DNA of 64,000 bases from an uncultured Eubacterium sp. (lineage in GTDB: Bacteria > Bacillota > Clostridia > Lachnospirales > Lachnospiraceae), in contig URKY01000008.1 in assembly GCA_900548465.1 (NCBI GenBank), forward strand, positions 1-64,000. The letters are read 5' to 3'. The stretch's first letter is position 1. Every line of letters starts with the position of its first letter. Shown here piece by piece: positions 7,311 through 17,320 of the stretch. Made by a program: the position numbers and the translations under genes. A model generated the notes under the pieces. That model was not told where the DNA came from and ran no database searches. It worked only from the letters and a program-made list of their open reading frames with translations.

Positions 7311-10300
7311 CTATTTCTCACTTTCTTTTAAGCGCTTATTTGCTGTGGCAAGCATTAACTTAATTCTGTTAAGCTGGTTAACTTCGCTGGCACCGGGATC
7401 GTAGTCAACTGCCACAATGTTGGCATCCGGATTCATGGCACGAAGCTTCTTAATAACACCTTTACCTACAATATGGTTTGGAAGGCAGGCAAATGGCTGT
7501 GTACAAACAATGTTTGGAACACCATCATGAATTAAGTGAAGCATTTCACCTGTAAGGAACCAGCCTTCACCAGTCTGGTTACCAATTGAAACAACTTTTT
7601 CAGCCATTTCGCTCATTTCCCATATATCAGATGTAGGAGTGAAGTGTTTACTCTTAATAAGAGCTTTTTTGGCTGAATTTCTCATCCATTCAATTGCTTT
7701 AATCCCAAGATTGTTGATGAGGACAGACTTCTTATCAAATCCAAGATTTTCGTATTTAAACGTAGCGTTTCTAAATCCGTATAAGAAGAAGTCTACCAAA
7801 TCAGGCATAACTGCTTCAGCACCTTCAGATTCAAGCAATTCAACCAGATTGTTATTGGCAGTAGGAGAGAACTTAACTAGAATTTCTCCAACAATACCAA
7901 CTCTAGGTTTCTTAATATCTTTAACAGGAATAGCATCAAATTCTTCAACGATTTTTCTCATATTTCGTTTGAAACGTCTTATTCCAAACTTCTTATCAGA
8001 AAGTTCTTTGCAAAGTTTATATTCCCATTTCTTGTGAAGAGCGTTTGTTTCGCCTTCATTTACTTCATAAGGTCTTGTTCTGTAGACGACTCTCATAAAC
8101 AGGTCACCATACATAGCAGCTTCAACAGCCTTGACAGCAAGCTTTGGTGTGATTTTAAAACCACTGTTAGATTCAAGTCCCTGAAGACTAAGAGATAATA
8201 CAGGAATATGACTAAGACCTGCCTTTTCAAGGGCACGTCTGATAAAACCAATGTAGTTAGTAGCACGGCAACCACCGCCGGTTTGGCTGATAACAACAGC
8301 AGTTTTATTTAAATCATATTTCCCTGATAACAGAGATTCCATAATTTGTCCTACAACAATAAGAGATGGGTAACACGCATCGTTATTAACGTATTTAAGC
8401 CCCACATCTATGCAGGATTTATTACTTTCCATAACCTCAAAATTATATCCGCATGAATTAAGAGCAGCCTGTAACATTGTAAAATGTATAGGACTCATCT
8501 GAGGAGTAAGGATAGTATATTTATCATCATACATCTGCTTTGTAAATTCAACTTTATTAATTGATGAAGGCTGAATATAACGCTCAAAATGATTTTCAGA
8601 ACGGACTCTTATGGCTGCAAGTAATGAACGGATTCGAATTCTTGCAGCACCTAAGTTATTTACCTCGTCAATTTTAAGTACTGTATAAATTTTTCCTGAT
8701 TTAGTTAAAATATCGCTTACACAGTCTGTTGTTACAGCATCAAGACCGCAACCGAAAGAGTTTAACTGAACCAGATCAAGGTCATCTCTTGTTTTAACGA
8801 AGTTAGCAGCTTTATACAATCTTGAATGGTACATCCACTGATCCGATACAATAAGAGGACGCTCAACATCTGCCAAATGTGAAACAGAGTCTTCCGTTAA
8901 AACAGCAAGACCATATGAATTAATCATTTCCGGAATACCATGGTTGATTTCAGGGTCAACATGGTACGGTCGTCCTGCAAGAACAATACCACGTTTTCCG
9001 TTTTCTTCCATGTATTTTAGGGTTTCTTCGCCCTTCTTTGCCATATCATTTCTGGATGCCAGTAATTCATCCCAGGCTTTATGGGCTGCAGACTTGATCT
9101 CTTCAGATGTAATACAGAATTCCCTTGTAAATTCTTCAACAAGTCGTGTAGTAATAGTATCTTCATTAGTGAATGCCATAAAAGGATTCATAAATTTAAT
9201 AGAAGGATCGTCTAATTCCTCTACGTTATTTTTTATATTTTCAGCGTAAGATGTAACAATAGGACAATTGTAGTGATTGTTAGCATCAGGAGTTTCATTT
9301 CTTTCATATGGAATACATGGATAGAAAATAAATTTAACTCCATTCTGAAGTAGCCATGCAATATGTCCGTGGGAAATCTTAGCCGGATAACATTCGGATT
9401 CACTAGGAATGGACTCAATACCCATTTCATAAATCTTGTGTGTGGACTCAGGTGAAAGAGTTACGCTAAATCCTAATTCTTTAAAGAATGTTGCCCAAAA
9501 TGGGAAATTCTCATACATGTTAAGAACTCTTGGAATACCAACAATTCCACGGGGAGCTTCATCGGCCTTTAGAGGTTCGTAATCAAACATACGATGCAAT
9601 TTATATTCAAATAAGTTAGGAATATTTTCTTTATTCTTCTGTCCACCAATACCTTTTTCACATCTGTTTCCACTGATGAATCTACGTCCGTCAGAGAATT
9701 TGTTAATAGTAAGGAGACATGAGTTTGTACAGCCTTTACATCTTGTCATGGAAGTTTCATAAGAGAAAGATTCCAATTGCTCAAGACTAAGCATTGTGGT
9801 AGGTTGTCCTTTATATCTGTCCCTTGCGATAAGAGCAGCACCAAAAGCCCCCATAATGCCGGCAATATCAGGTCTGATTGCCTTACAGTCAGCAACCTTT
9901 TCAAAACTTCTAAGAACTGCGTCGTTGTAGAATGTACCACCCTGAACAACGACTTTTTTTCCAAGGTCCTTAGCGTCAGTTATTTTTATTACTTTAAACA
10001 GGGCGTTCTTAATAACAGAATATGCAAGACCGGCAGAAATATCTGCAACGCTTGCTCCTTCTTTCTGCGCCTGTTTTACATTTGAATTCATAAATACGGT
10101 ACATCTTGTACCTAAATCAGTAGGATTAGAAGCAAATAAAGCCTCCTTGGCAAAATCCTGAACAGTGAAATTAAGTGATTTTGCAAATGTTTCAATAAAA
10201 GAACCGCATCCTGAAGAGCAGGCTTCATTTAGCTGTACGCTGTCAACAGAATTGTTCTTAATTTTGATACATTTCATATCCTGACCGCCAATGTCAAGAA

Positions 10301-11555
10301 TACAGTCGACCTGTGGCTCAAAGAAAGCTGCAGCATTATAGTGGGCAACAGTTTCAACTTCTCCTTCATCAAGTAATAAAGCTTCCTTAATTAGAGCTTC
10401 GCCGTAACCTGTAGAACATGAACGGACAATATGTGCATCAGACGGAAGTTTGGAATAAATATCCTTAACAGCATCAATAATTGTTTTTAAAGGATTACCG
10501 TTATTGCTGCTATAGAATGAATATAATAATTTTCCGTCTTCAGCAACAAGGGCAGCTTTTGTAGTAGTAGAGCCTGAATCAATTCCAAGATAACAGTTAC
10601 CTGAATATGTTTTTAAATCACCCTTTTCAACCTGCGCCTTATTGTGTCTCTCAGTAAATTTGTCATATTCTTCCTGGTTGTGGAATAAAGGATCAAGACG
10701 CTTAATTTCCATAGACATCTGAACACCTTTAGACAACTGCTCGTATAAATCAACTATATTAATACGAACACTAGGCTTGTGATTTAAAGCGGCACCTGTA
10801 GCGGCAAACAAATGTGAATGCTCAGGTGCAACAATATGTTCATCATCTAACTTAAGTGTTCTGATAAATGCTTTTTTTAATTCCGGAAGGAAATGAAGTG
10901 GTCCACCAAGAAATGCTACAGTTCCACGAATTGGTTTACCACAGGCAAGTCCTGAAATTGTCTGGTTAACAACAGCTTGAAATATGGAAGCTGCAAGATC
11001 TTCTTTAGTTGCACCTTCGTTAATAAGAGGCTGAATATCAGTTTTTGCAAAAACACCACATCGTGCAGCAATTGGATATATAGCCTTATAATCTTTTGCA
11101 TATTCATTAAGACCTGAGGCATCTGTCTGTAAAAGAGAAGCCATCTGGTCAATAAAAGAGCCTGTACCTCCGGCACATATACCGTTCATTCGCTGTTCGA
11201 TACCGTTCGTAAAATATATTATTTTGGCATCTTCTCCACCGAGTTCGATTGCAACATCAGTCTGAGGGGCATAGTCCTCAAGAGCGGTAGACACTGCAAC
11301 AACTTCCTGAACAAATGGAATTTTTAAATGATTTGAAAGTGCAAGACCGCCTGAACCTGTTATCATAGGAGCAAGGTCAATGCTTCCAAGTTTGTCATAG
11401 GCTTTTTTTAATAAAGCCACAAGAGTTTCCTGAATATTAGCAAAATGTCTTTCATAGTCTGAAAAAATGATATTATTTTTATCATCTAAAATTGCTATCT
11501 TAACAGTGGTAGAACCAATGTCGATACCAAGACTATAATACTTGTTCTCATTCAT
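7311..11555 (-). CDS. Fused 2-hydroxyacyl-CoA dehydratase activase-related protein (two ASKHA activase domains plus dehydratase-like part)
   Basis: A 1414-aa cytosolic fusion. Two BcrAD/BadFG-type ATPase domains follow each other, each opening with a nucleotide-binding motif ([10 protein letters not shown] near residue 10, [10 protein letters not shown] near 320) and each with a cluster-ligand cysteine loop ([20 protein letters not shown]). A cysteine cluster CKGCTNSC (about 605) and a DUF2229/HgdB-like region with [12 protein letters not shown] (about 1090) follow. Relatives use ATP to push low-potential electrons onto an Fe-S dehydratase. Here activator and acceptor-like modules are one chain and no separate dehydratase subunits are adjacent, so the substrate is unknown. 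SD GGAGGA precedes the ATG at 11555. Confidence 0.85.
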   Translation of the reverse strand: MNENKYYSLGIDIGSTTVKIAILDDKNNIIFSDYERHFANIQETLVALLKKAYDKLGSIDLAPMITGSGGLALSNHLKIPFVQEVVAVSTALEDYAPQTDVAIELGGEDAKIIYFTNGIEQRMNGICAGGTGSFIDQMASLLQTDASGLNEYAKDYKAIYPIAARCGVFAKTDIQPLINEGATKEDLAASIFQAVVNQTISGLACGKPIRGTVAFLGGPLHFLPELKKAFIRTLKLDDEHIVAPEHSHLFAATGAALNHKPSVRINIVDLYEQLSKGVQMSMEIKRLDPLFHNQEEYDKFTERHNKAQVEKGDLKTYSGNCYLGIDSGSTTTKAALVAEDGKLLYSFYSSNNGNPLKTIIDAVKDIYSKLPSDAHIVRSCSTGYGEALIKEALLLDEGEVETVAHYNAAAFFEPQVDCILDIGGQDMKCIKIKNNSVDSVQLNEACSSGCGSFIETFAKSLNFTVQDFAKEALFASNPTDLGTRCTVFMNSNVKQAQKEGASVADISAGLAYSVIKNALFKVIKITDAKDLGKKVVVQGGTFYNDAVLRSFEKVADCKAIRPDIAGIMGAFGAALIARDRYKGQPTTMLSLEQLESFSYETSMTRCKGCTNSCLLTINKFSDGRRFISGNRCEKGIGGQKNKENIPNLFEYKLHRMFDYEPLKADEAPRGIVGIPRVLNMYENFPFWATFFKELGFSVTLSPESTHKIYEMGIESIPSESECYPAKISHGHIAWLLQNGVKFIFYPCIPYERNETPDANNHYNCPIVTSYAENIKNNVEELDDPSIKFMNPFMAFTNEDTITTRLVEEFTREFCITSEEIKSAAHKAWDELLASRNDMAKKGEETLKYMEENGKRGIVLAGRPYHVDPEINHGIPEMINSYGLAVLTEDSVSHLADVERPLIVSDQWMYHSRLYKAANFVKTRDDLDLVQLNSFGCGLDAVTTDCVSDILTKSGKIYTVLKIDEVNNLGAARIRIRSLLAAIRVRSENHFERYIQPSSINKVEFTKQMYDDKYTILTPQMSPIHFTMLQAALNSCGYNFEVMESNKSCIDVGLKYVNNDACYPSLIVVGQIMESLLSGKYDLNKTAVVISQTGGGCRATNYIGFIRRALEKAGLSHIPVLSLSLQGLESNSGFKITPKLAVKAVEAAMYGDLFMRVVYRTRPYEVNEGETNALHKKWEYKLCKELSDKKFGIRRFKRNMRKIVEEFDAIPVKDIKKPRVGIVGEILVKFSPTANNNLVELLESEGAEAVMPDLVDFFLYGFRNATFKYENLGFDKKSVLINNLGIKAIEWMRNSAKKALIKSKHFTPTSDIWEMSEMAEKVVSIGNQTGEGWFLTGEMLHLIHDGVPNIVCTQPFACLPNHIVGKGVIKKLRAMNPDANIVAVDYDPGASEVNQLNRIKLMLATANKRLKESEK

Positions 11556-11569
11556 GTGATTTCCTCCAA

Positions 11570-11590
11570 ATGTTTCAAATAATGAAACAT
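11570..11590. promoter_or_regulatory. Perfect 8-5-8 palindrome upstream of the activase gene
   Basis: ATGTTTCA, 5 bases, TGAAACAT. It lies immediately upstream of the SD of the minus-strand activase gene, in its 5' untranslated region. Either an operator for a dimeric repressor or a short RNA hairpin; no known operator consensus was matched with confidence. Confidence 0.5.
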
Positions 11591-11727
11591 AAAATACTTA
11601 ATAATAGATATTATAAAAATATATATTCCTAAAATAAAACCGTTTTTGACATGGAAATACTAAAAACGACTTTTAATTATATTATAAATAAAGAAAAAAC
11701 TCAATAAAAAAATAGTGCCAAAGTAGT

Positions 11728-11756
11728 TTGACAAACAGTAGTGTAGAATTTATACT
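11728..11756 (+). promoter_or_regulatory. Sigma-A-type promoter
   Basis: Perfect -35 TTGACA (11728-11733), a 17-bp spacer and -10 TATACT (11751-11756), reading toward the rhomboid-like gene at 11818. The rest of the 262-bp divergent gap holds the activase leader palindrome and AT-rich DNA. Confidence 0.8.
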
Positions 11757-11817
11757 GTAAATTGGTCATTTTTATATGGAGATAGTCTGCCTTTTTGGCT
11801 ATAAGGAGAATAAATTA

Positions 11818-12744
11818 ATGTCAGATTTTGAAAGAAAATATAGCAAATATGCAATACCGAATTTATCATTATATTTGATAATTGCTTATGTAGTAGGATA
11901 TGTAATTGAACTTGTAAGTCCTGAAATGTATTCTTTTCTTGAATTTAATCCATATTGGGTTTTTCATGGACAGATTTGGAGAATTGTAACATGGATACTG
12001 GTTCCACCTGAAGAATTGGGAATTTTCACAATAATAATGCTCTTATTGTATTATCAGTTAGGAAGAGGACTTGAACATGCGTGGGGAACATATAGATTTA
12101 ACGTATATATTTTCTCAGGGTTTATATTTACCGTTGCTGGTTCACTCATTCTATACGCAGTGCTATTGGTTTTACATCATTTTAATGTGTTGCCTACTGA
12201 TATGTATTCCCAGATGTTAGCCTATGGAATGACGGGAGTCGGTGAATTCTTTGGAACTTATATTGGACTGTGTGTTAGTACCTATTATATTAACATGTCC
12301 ATATTCCTTGCATATGCGGCAACTTATCCGGAAGAGCAGTTACTGCTGTATTTCATTATTCCAATAAAAATCAAATGGTTTGGATATATATATGGAGCAT
12401 ATCTGATATTTGATATAATACAGGCGTTTAAAACAGGAAGTCTTATTGCAGGAATAATTATTACGGTTTTAATTTTTGTATCACTTTTAAATTTCTTTAT
12501 TTATCTGATATTTTCAAAACACAGAGGAAAATATAATCCTAAACAGGTAAAGAGAAGACACGAGTATAAGAAGAATATTAGGCAGGCAAGACCTAATACT
12601 TATGAAAACGGAGCAAGACATAAATGTGTTGTATGTGGCAGAACGGAACTGACGAATCCTGAACTGACATTTAGATATTGTTCAAAATGTTCGGGTAATA
12701 AAGAATATTGTCAGGATCATTTGTTTACACATGAACATTATTAA
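11818..12744 (+). CDS. Rhomboid-like membrane protein with C-terminal zinc-finger-like tail
   Basis: A 308-aa multipass membrane protein. The N-terminal region has a rhomboid-type pattern (FHGQIWRIVTW after the first helix, then about five more helices). The catalytic GxSG serine motif of active rhomboids is not visible, so it is probably a non-proteolytic relative. The soluble tail (about 240-308) is basic, then carries CVVCG and CSKC with further Cys/His (EYCQDHLFTHEH), which looks metal-binding. The ATG at 11818 is chosen because AAGGAG lies 9 bases upstream; an in-frame ATG at 11776 lacks an SD. Function unknown. Confidence 0.7.
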   Translation: MSDFERKYSKYAIPNLSLYLIIAYVVGYVIELVSPEMYSFLEFNPYWVFHGQIWRIVTWILVPPEELGIFTIIMLLLYYQLGRGLEHAWGTYRFNVYIFSGFIFTVAGSLILYAVLLVLHHFNVLPTDMYSQMLAYGMTGVGEFFGTYIGLCVSTYYINMSIFLAYAATYPEEQLLLYFIIPIKIKWFGYIYGAYLIFDIIQAFKTGSLIAGIIITVLIFVSLLNFFIYLIFSKHRGKYNPKQVKRRHEYKKNIRQARPNTYENGARHKCVVCGRTELTNPELTFRYCSKCSGNKEYCQDHLFTHEHY

Positions 12745-12774
12745 TACAATAAATAATTTTTAAGGGAGATATAT

Positions 12775-14271
12775 ATGACTCAGGAGAGTTTTGACAGAAG
12801 TGCAGGAGTTTTGATGCCTGTAAGCAGTTTACCTGCACCATATGGTATTGGAACATTTGGAAAAAGTGCATATGAATTAGTTGACAAACTTGTTGAAGCA
12901 AGACAAAAATACTGGCAGGTTTTGCCTATAGGTCCAACCAGCTTTGGAGACAGCCCATACGCTTCATTTTCAGCATTTGCAGGAAATCCTTATTTTATAG
13001 ATTTAGATACTCTTATAGAAGAAGGATTGCTTGAAAGAGACTATGTCAACAGTTTTATGTGGAATATAGAAGATAAATACGTTGACTATGGATTGATATA
13101 CAATTCAAGATTTAAGGTGTTAAGAACCGCATTTGAAAATAGCAATCATTTTGAGACAGAAGAATATAAAAAGTTTTTGAAAGAAAACGAGTTTTGGTTG
13201 GAAGATTACTGCATATACAGTGCATGCAAAAATAAATTTTCAGGAACAGCCTGGTTTGACTGGGATGAAGATATAAAATTCAGAAAAAAAGAAGCTCTTA
13301 ATGATATAAAAGAAGAATTAGCGAATGAAATAGATTTTTACAAGTTTATCCAGTTCAAATTCTATGAACAGTGGAACAAACTTAAATCTTACGCCAATGA
13401 TAAGAACATAGAAATTATTGGTGACATTCCAATATACGTCGCATACGATTCTGTTGATGTATGGCAGAATACGGATATGTTCCAGTTGGATGAAGAACTT
13501 AATCCAAAGAGCGTTGCAGGGGTTCCGCCTGATGCTTTTTCGGAAACAGGTCAGCGTTGGGGAAATCCAATATATAACTGGAAAAAAATTGAAGAAGATG
13601 ATTTTTCATGGTGGCGCAAAAGAATGGAGCATTCTGCAAAACTTTACGATGTAATCAGAATTGATCATTTTATTGGTATGGTTAAGTATTATTCCATTCC
13701 GGCAAAAGATGAAGATGCAAGAAATGGAAAGTGGCAGAAGGGTCCTGGAATGAAACTGATAAAAGCCATTAATGAGTCCATTGGTGACAAAAAAATTGTG
13801 GCAGAAGATTTGGGAGTTAAAATGCCTGAGGTTGCAGAAGTACTTGAAAAATCAGGATATCCCGGAATGAAAGTATTGGAATTCGCCTTTGACGGTGATA
13901 GAAAAAATGGGCATCTCCCATATAATTGGGATAAAAATATAGTAGCATATGGCGGTACCCACGATAATGATACTCTTGTTGGATATTTCACAGGACTTGA
14001 GTGGTGGGAACTTGGATACATAAGAGAGTATATGGAGTGCAGAAACGGCACAATAGAAGATCTTGTAGACAAGATTTTTATGACTGCATATGCAAGTGTG
14101 GCCAACGTTGTTATATTCCAGATGCAGGATGTACTAAAAGTTGGAAACATTGGAAGAATGAATCTTCCTTCATCCATGGGAACTAACTGGAGATGGAGAA
14201 TGCTTCCGGGAGAATTTAGTGCTGAAAAGATTGAAAGACTTAGATACCTCTGTGATATTTATGGCAGATAA
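12775..14271 (+). CDS. malQ: 4-alpha-glucanotransferase (amylomaltase)
   Basis: GH77 disproportionating enzyme that transfers maltodextrin segments between glucan chains in glycogen or maltodextrin metabolism. Recognised by SSLPAPYGIGTFG near the N-terminus, GDIPIYVAYDSVDVW, VIRIDHFIGMVKYYSIPA (catalytic Asp), IVAEDLGV (acid/base Glu) and GGTHDNDTLVGYF. 498 aa is full length. SD GGGAGA. It follows the rhomboid-like gene by 30 bp and precedes lysA by about 40 bp. Confidence 0.97.
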   Translation: MTQESFDRSAGVLMPVSSLPAPYGIGTFGKSAYELVDKLVEARQKYWQVLPIGPTSFGDSPYASFSAFAGNPYFIDLDTLIEEGLLERDYVNSFMWNIEDKYVDYGLIYNSRFKVLRTAFENSNHFETEEYKKFLKENEFWLEDYCIYSACKNKFSGTAWFDWDEDIKFRKKEALNDIKEELANEIDFYKFIQFKFYEQWNKLKSYANDKNIEIIGDIPIYVAYDSVDVWQNTDMFQLDEELNPKSVAGVPPDAFSETGQRWGNPIYNWKKIEEDDFSWWRKRMEHSAKLYDVIRIDHFIGMVKYYSIPAKDEDARNGKWQKGPGMKLIKAINESIGDKKIVAEDLGVKMPEVAEVLEKSGYPGMKVLEFAFDGDRKNGHLPYNWDKNIVAYGGTHDNDTLVGYFTGLEWWELGYIREYMECRNGTIEDLVDKIFMTAYASVANVVIFQMQDVLKVGNIGRMNLPSSMGTNWRWRMLPGEFSAEKIERLRYLCDIYGR

Positions 14272-14312
14272 AAAAAGAAAACAAAAAAAGAAACAATTAG
14301 GAGGACTGGAAA

Positions 14313-15569
14313 ATGAATAAGAAACCGTTTGTAACAAAGGAGCAGGTAGAGGAGATTACTAAGAAATATCCTACGCCTTTTCATATTTATGATGAAAAAG
14401 GATTTATGGACAATGCGAAAAAAGTATATGAAGCATTTTCATGGAACAAGGGATTTAAAGAGTACTTTGCAGTAAAGGCAACACCAAATCCATTTATTAT
14501 TAAGAAACTTGCAGAAGTAGGCTGCGGTGTTGACTGCTCATCATATACAGAATTGATGATTGCAGACAAACTTGGTTTGAGAAACGAAGATATCATGTTT
14601 TCATCAAACGAAACTCCGGAAGGAGAGTTTAAGTATTGTAATGATCTTGGCGGAATTATAAATCTTGATGATATTACAATGATTGATTTTATGGAAAAGG
14701 AATGTGGAATTCCTGAAACTGTAAGTTGCAGATATAATCCGGGCGGAGTGTTTGAAGTTTGTAACGGCATTATGGACAATCCGGGAGATTCAAAATACGG
14801 AATGACTAAGGAACAGATAACAGAGGCTTTCAAAATCCTTAAGAGTAAAGGTGTTAAAAACTTCGGTATACATTCATTCCTTGCAAGCAACACTGTAACA
14901 AACGAGTATTATCCAATGCTTGCAAAAACTATTTTTGAACTTGCCGTTGAACTTGAAAAAGAAACAGGTGCAGACATTAAATTCATAAATCTTTCAGGTG
15001 GTGTGGGAATACCTTATACACCGAATCAGGAACCTAATGACATTATGGTTATTGGTGAAGGTGTAAGAAAAGTATACGAAGAAATTCTTACCCCTGCCGG
15101 CATGGGAGATGTAGCAATTTACACTGAAATGGGTCGTTTTATGATGGGACCATATGGCGCATTGGTAACAAAGGCAATTCATGAAAAACACATTTACAAA
15201 GAATATATTGGTGTTGATGCATGTGCAGCTAACTTAATGCGTCCTGCAATGTATGGTTCATACCATCATATAACTGTTTTAGGAAAAGAGGATGCTCCGG
15301 CTACAGAGACATATGATATTGTTGGTTCATTGTGTGAAAATAATGATAAGTTCGCAGTAGACAGAAAACTTCCAAAGATTGATATGGGAGATTATATATA
15401 TATTCATGATACAGGAGCACATGGCTTCTCAATGGGATACAATTACAACGGAAGACTTCGTTCAGCTGAACTATTACTTAAGGAAGATGGAACAGTTGAA
15501 ATGATTAGAAGAGCAGAAACTCCAAAGGATTACTTTGCTACATTTGATTTCTGCGACATTATGAAATAG
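14313..15569 (+). CDS. lysA: Diaminopimelate decarboxylase
   Basis: Fold-type III PLP decarboxylase making lysine from meso-diaminopimelate. The PLP lysine lies in EYFAVKATPNP; the phosphate-binding glycine loop is LSGGVGIPY; ACAANLMRPAMYGSYHHI and GSLCENNDKFAVDRKLP form the C-terminal active-site half. 418 aa matches the family. A related carboxynorspermidine decarboxylase is the main alternative, but the GSLCENND motif (Cys/Glu of DAPDC) favours LysA. SD TAGGAGG. Confidence 0.92.
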   Translation: MNKKPFVTKEQVEEITKKYPTPFHIYDEKGFMDNAKKVYEAFSWNKGFKEYFAVKATPNPFIIKKLAEVGCGVDCSSYTELMIADKLGLRNEDIMFSSNETPEGEFKYCNDLGGIINLDDITMIDFMEKECGIPETVSCRYNPGGVFEVCNGIMDNPGDSKYGMTKEQITEAFKILKSKGVKNFGIHSFLASNTVTNEYYPMLAKTIFELAVELEKETGADIKFINLSGGVGIPYTPNQEPNDIMVIGEGVRKVYEEILTPAGMGDVAIYTEMGRFMMGPYGALVTKAIHEKHIYKEYIGVDACAANLMRPAMYGSYHHITVLGKEDAPATETYDIVGSLCENNDKFAVDRKLPKIDMGDYIYIHDTGAHGFSMGYNYNGRLRSAELLLKEDGTVEMIRRAETPKDYFATFDFCDIMK

Positions 15570-15596
15570 AAATTAAAAAGGTTATAGGAGACGCAA

Positions 15597-16979
15597 ATGA
15601 AAAAAATAGTTGGTGATTTACTGAAAAATCGTAACGTTGAACATAGTTTAAAGGAATATTATGGCAATTATATGGAAATAAATAATAAATATGCAGCTAT
15701 TCGTTTGGCTATGAATTACTATACGTACTTTGTTATGTTATCAGATGAGAGTGGAATGGTTATGCCGGGATATGATCATATAGTAAATGGCATTAATGAA
15801 GTAATAGAAAAGTTACCGTCTAATTCATTTGATGAATCAGATATAACTAAATTAGAAAAAATCAGGGAAGAAATTATTCAAAAGGTTAAGGATATTACAT
15901 GTTATGTAGACAGATATAATATTTACGAGCATGCCCTTAACCGTGTTGAATATCGCTTTAAGGAAGAGGATTATCCGGAAGATTATAGCGATGAAAGCTA
16001 TACAAGAAAAATAATGCAGTTTATTTTTGAAGATGAAGACAGTGCAACAATCAATTCAAAAATAAAAATGATTATTGGACAACTTCCGGTTCGACTTACA
16101 AAAAGTAAATTTTTTGAGTTGCTTTCCAATGGACTCAGTATTTACAATCAGGGAACTAAAGAAGGGCTATATGATTTTCTTTATATGATAAGAACAGCTG
16201 CCATGCTTGATAAGACAGAAACAATGGCTGAAAATTATCCTCATGTGTGGGAAAACTTCTCAAAACTTAAAGAAGTGTCATTTAAAAATATGGATGAGGC
16301 TGAATATAAAGATGTAAGTGAAAGTATGGCAAGTGTTACAACATTTATAAACAATGAAATGGACTGCTGTATGTCACTGCAGGAAATAATAAATGATTTG
16401 CTGCTGGTGCTTTACACATCAGAAAACAGGGTGAATGAAAAAGTTTCCGATACATGTTATGAAATAATAAAAGACACAAATCTTCTGTTTTTAGACAAGT
16501 TTAGTCCTAAATCATTGGAAGAGATAGAAGATATGTTTATTATGCTTGAAGGCGAACAGGAAAAGCTATATCCTTTACTTTCATATTATGACATAACTGA
16601 ACAGATAAAAGGGCAGTATTCAGAGAAAATAGCAGAACTGGGACTTGAAGATAAATATGATATAGTCTATAAAATTCCTAAGTTAAATACAGAAAGCATA
16701 TTCGTAGAACTGGATGAAGAAACAACAGATGGATTTGTTGACGAAAAGATTTTACAGGATGAAAAAGAAAAGTTAATTTCTGAATATACTGAAATTTTCA
16801 AGGAAAATGAAAGAATAGTAAACAGAGCCATAATGTCTATGACATTGGCAGAACTTCCTGTATTTTTTAATAATATTAGTGAAGTTCAGGATTACATTTA
16901 CAATTCGCTTGAAATATGCAATGATAAAGCAGAAAAATTAGCCTGTATCGAGATAATAAACGGAATAATGGAAGATTAA
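15597..16979 (+). CDS. Hypothetical acidic helical protein (460 aa)
   Basis: Not recognised. A 460-aa soluble, strongly acidic protein predicted by composition to be mostly alpha-helical, with no signal peptide, membrane segment, nucleotide-binding loop or metal-cysteine motif. It begins 27 bp after lysA with a good SD (TAGGAG) and is followed after 3 bp by another unknown gene and then by ytfI/gerW-like genes, so it probably belongs to that unit. The tight spacing and intact length argue for a real protein. Confidence 0.75.
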   Translation: MKKIVGDLLKNRNVEHSLKEYYGNYMEINNKYAAIRLAMNYYTYFVMLSDESGMVMPGYDHIVNGINEVIEKLPSNSFDESDITKLEKIREEIIQKVKDITCYVDRYNIYEHALNRVEYRFKEEDYPEDYSDESYTRKIMQFIFEDEDSATINSKIKMIIGQLPVRLTKSKFFELLSNGLSIYNQGTKEGLYDFLYMIRTAAMLDKTETMAENYPHVWENFSKLKEVSFKNMDEAEYKDVSESMASVTTFINNEMDCCMSLQEIINDLLLVLYTSENRVNEKVSDTCYEIIKDTNLLFLDKFSPKSLEEIEDMFIMLEGEQEKLYPLLSYYDITEQIKGQYSEKIAELGLEDKYDIVYKIPKLNTESIFVELDEETTDGFVDEKILQDEKEKLISEYTEIFKENERIVNRAIMSMTLAELPVFFNNISEVQDYIYNSLEICNDKAEKLACIEIINGIMED

Positions 16980-16982
16980 TAT

Positions 16983-17318
16983 ATGAGATGGTATGAGGAT
17001 TTGTATGTTGGGTATAATCTTCTCGAAAATAAGAGAAAGATTATGAGAAAAATTGAAAAAGGAAAGCCAATGTTCAATAAATACGTGATTACTCTGCCTG
17101 AAAATAATTATGACACTTTAGAAATATATCCTTCCAACGTGCTGATACAGAAGTGGTACAGAAATTCCGACAAAATAATAGTGGGAATTGCAGAGGGAAA
17201 AGAAGAAGCCCTCGATATGATGCAGTTAATAATAATGGATTGCCTTGAAGAAACCGGAGAGGTAAAAGTAAAAAAATTCATTTTAAATAAAATGAATATT
17301 GAATCAGGGGAAGAATAG
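16983..17318 (+). CDS. Hypothetical protein (111 aa)
   Basis: Not recognised. A 111-aa basic/amphipathic protein with an alpha/beta-looking pattern (YVITLPENNYDTLEIYPS, KIIVGIAEGKEEALDMMQLII). It starts 3 bp after the preceding unknown gene and ends 2 bp before the DUF2953 gene, so translation is almost certainly coupled. No signal or membrane segment. The position suggests a role with its two neighbours. Confidence 0.7.
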   Translation: MRWYEDLYVGYNLLENKRKIMRKIEKGKPMFNKYVITLPENNYDTLEIYPSNVLIQKWYRNSDKIIVGIAEGKEEALDMMQLIIMDCLEETGEVKVKKFILNKMNIESGEE

Positions 17319-17320
17319 TT

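Noticed and set aside
13689..14177. A 162-codon minus-strand ORF
   Set aside because: Antisense of malQ, whose plus-strand motifs are unambiguous.
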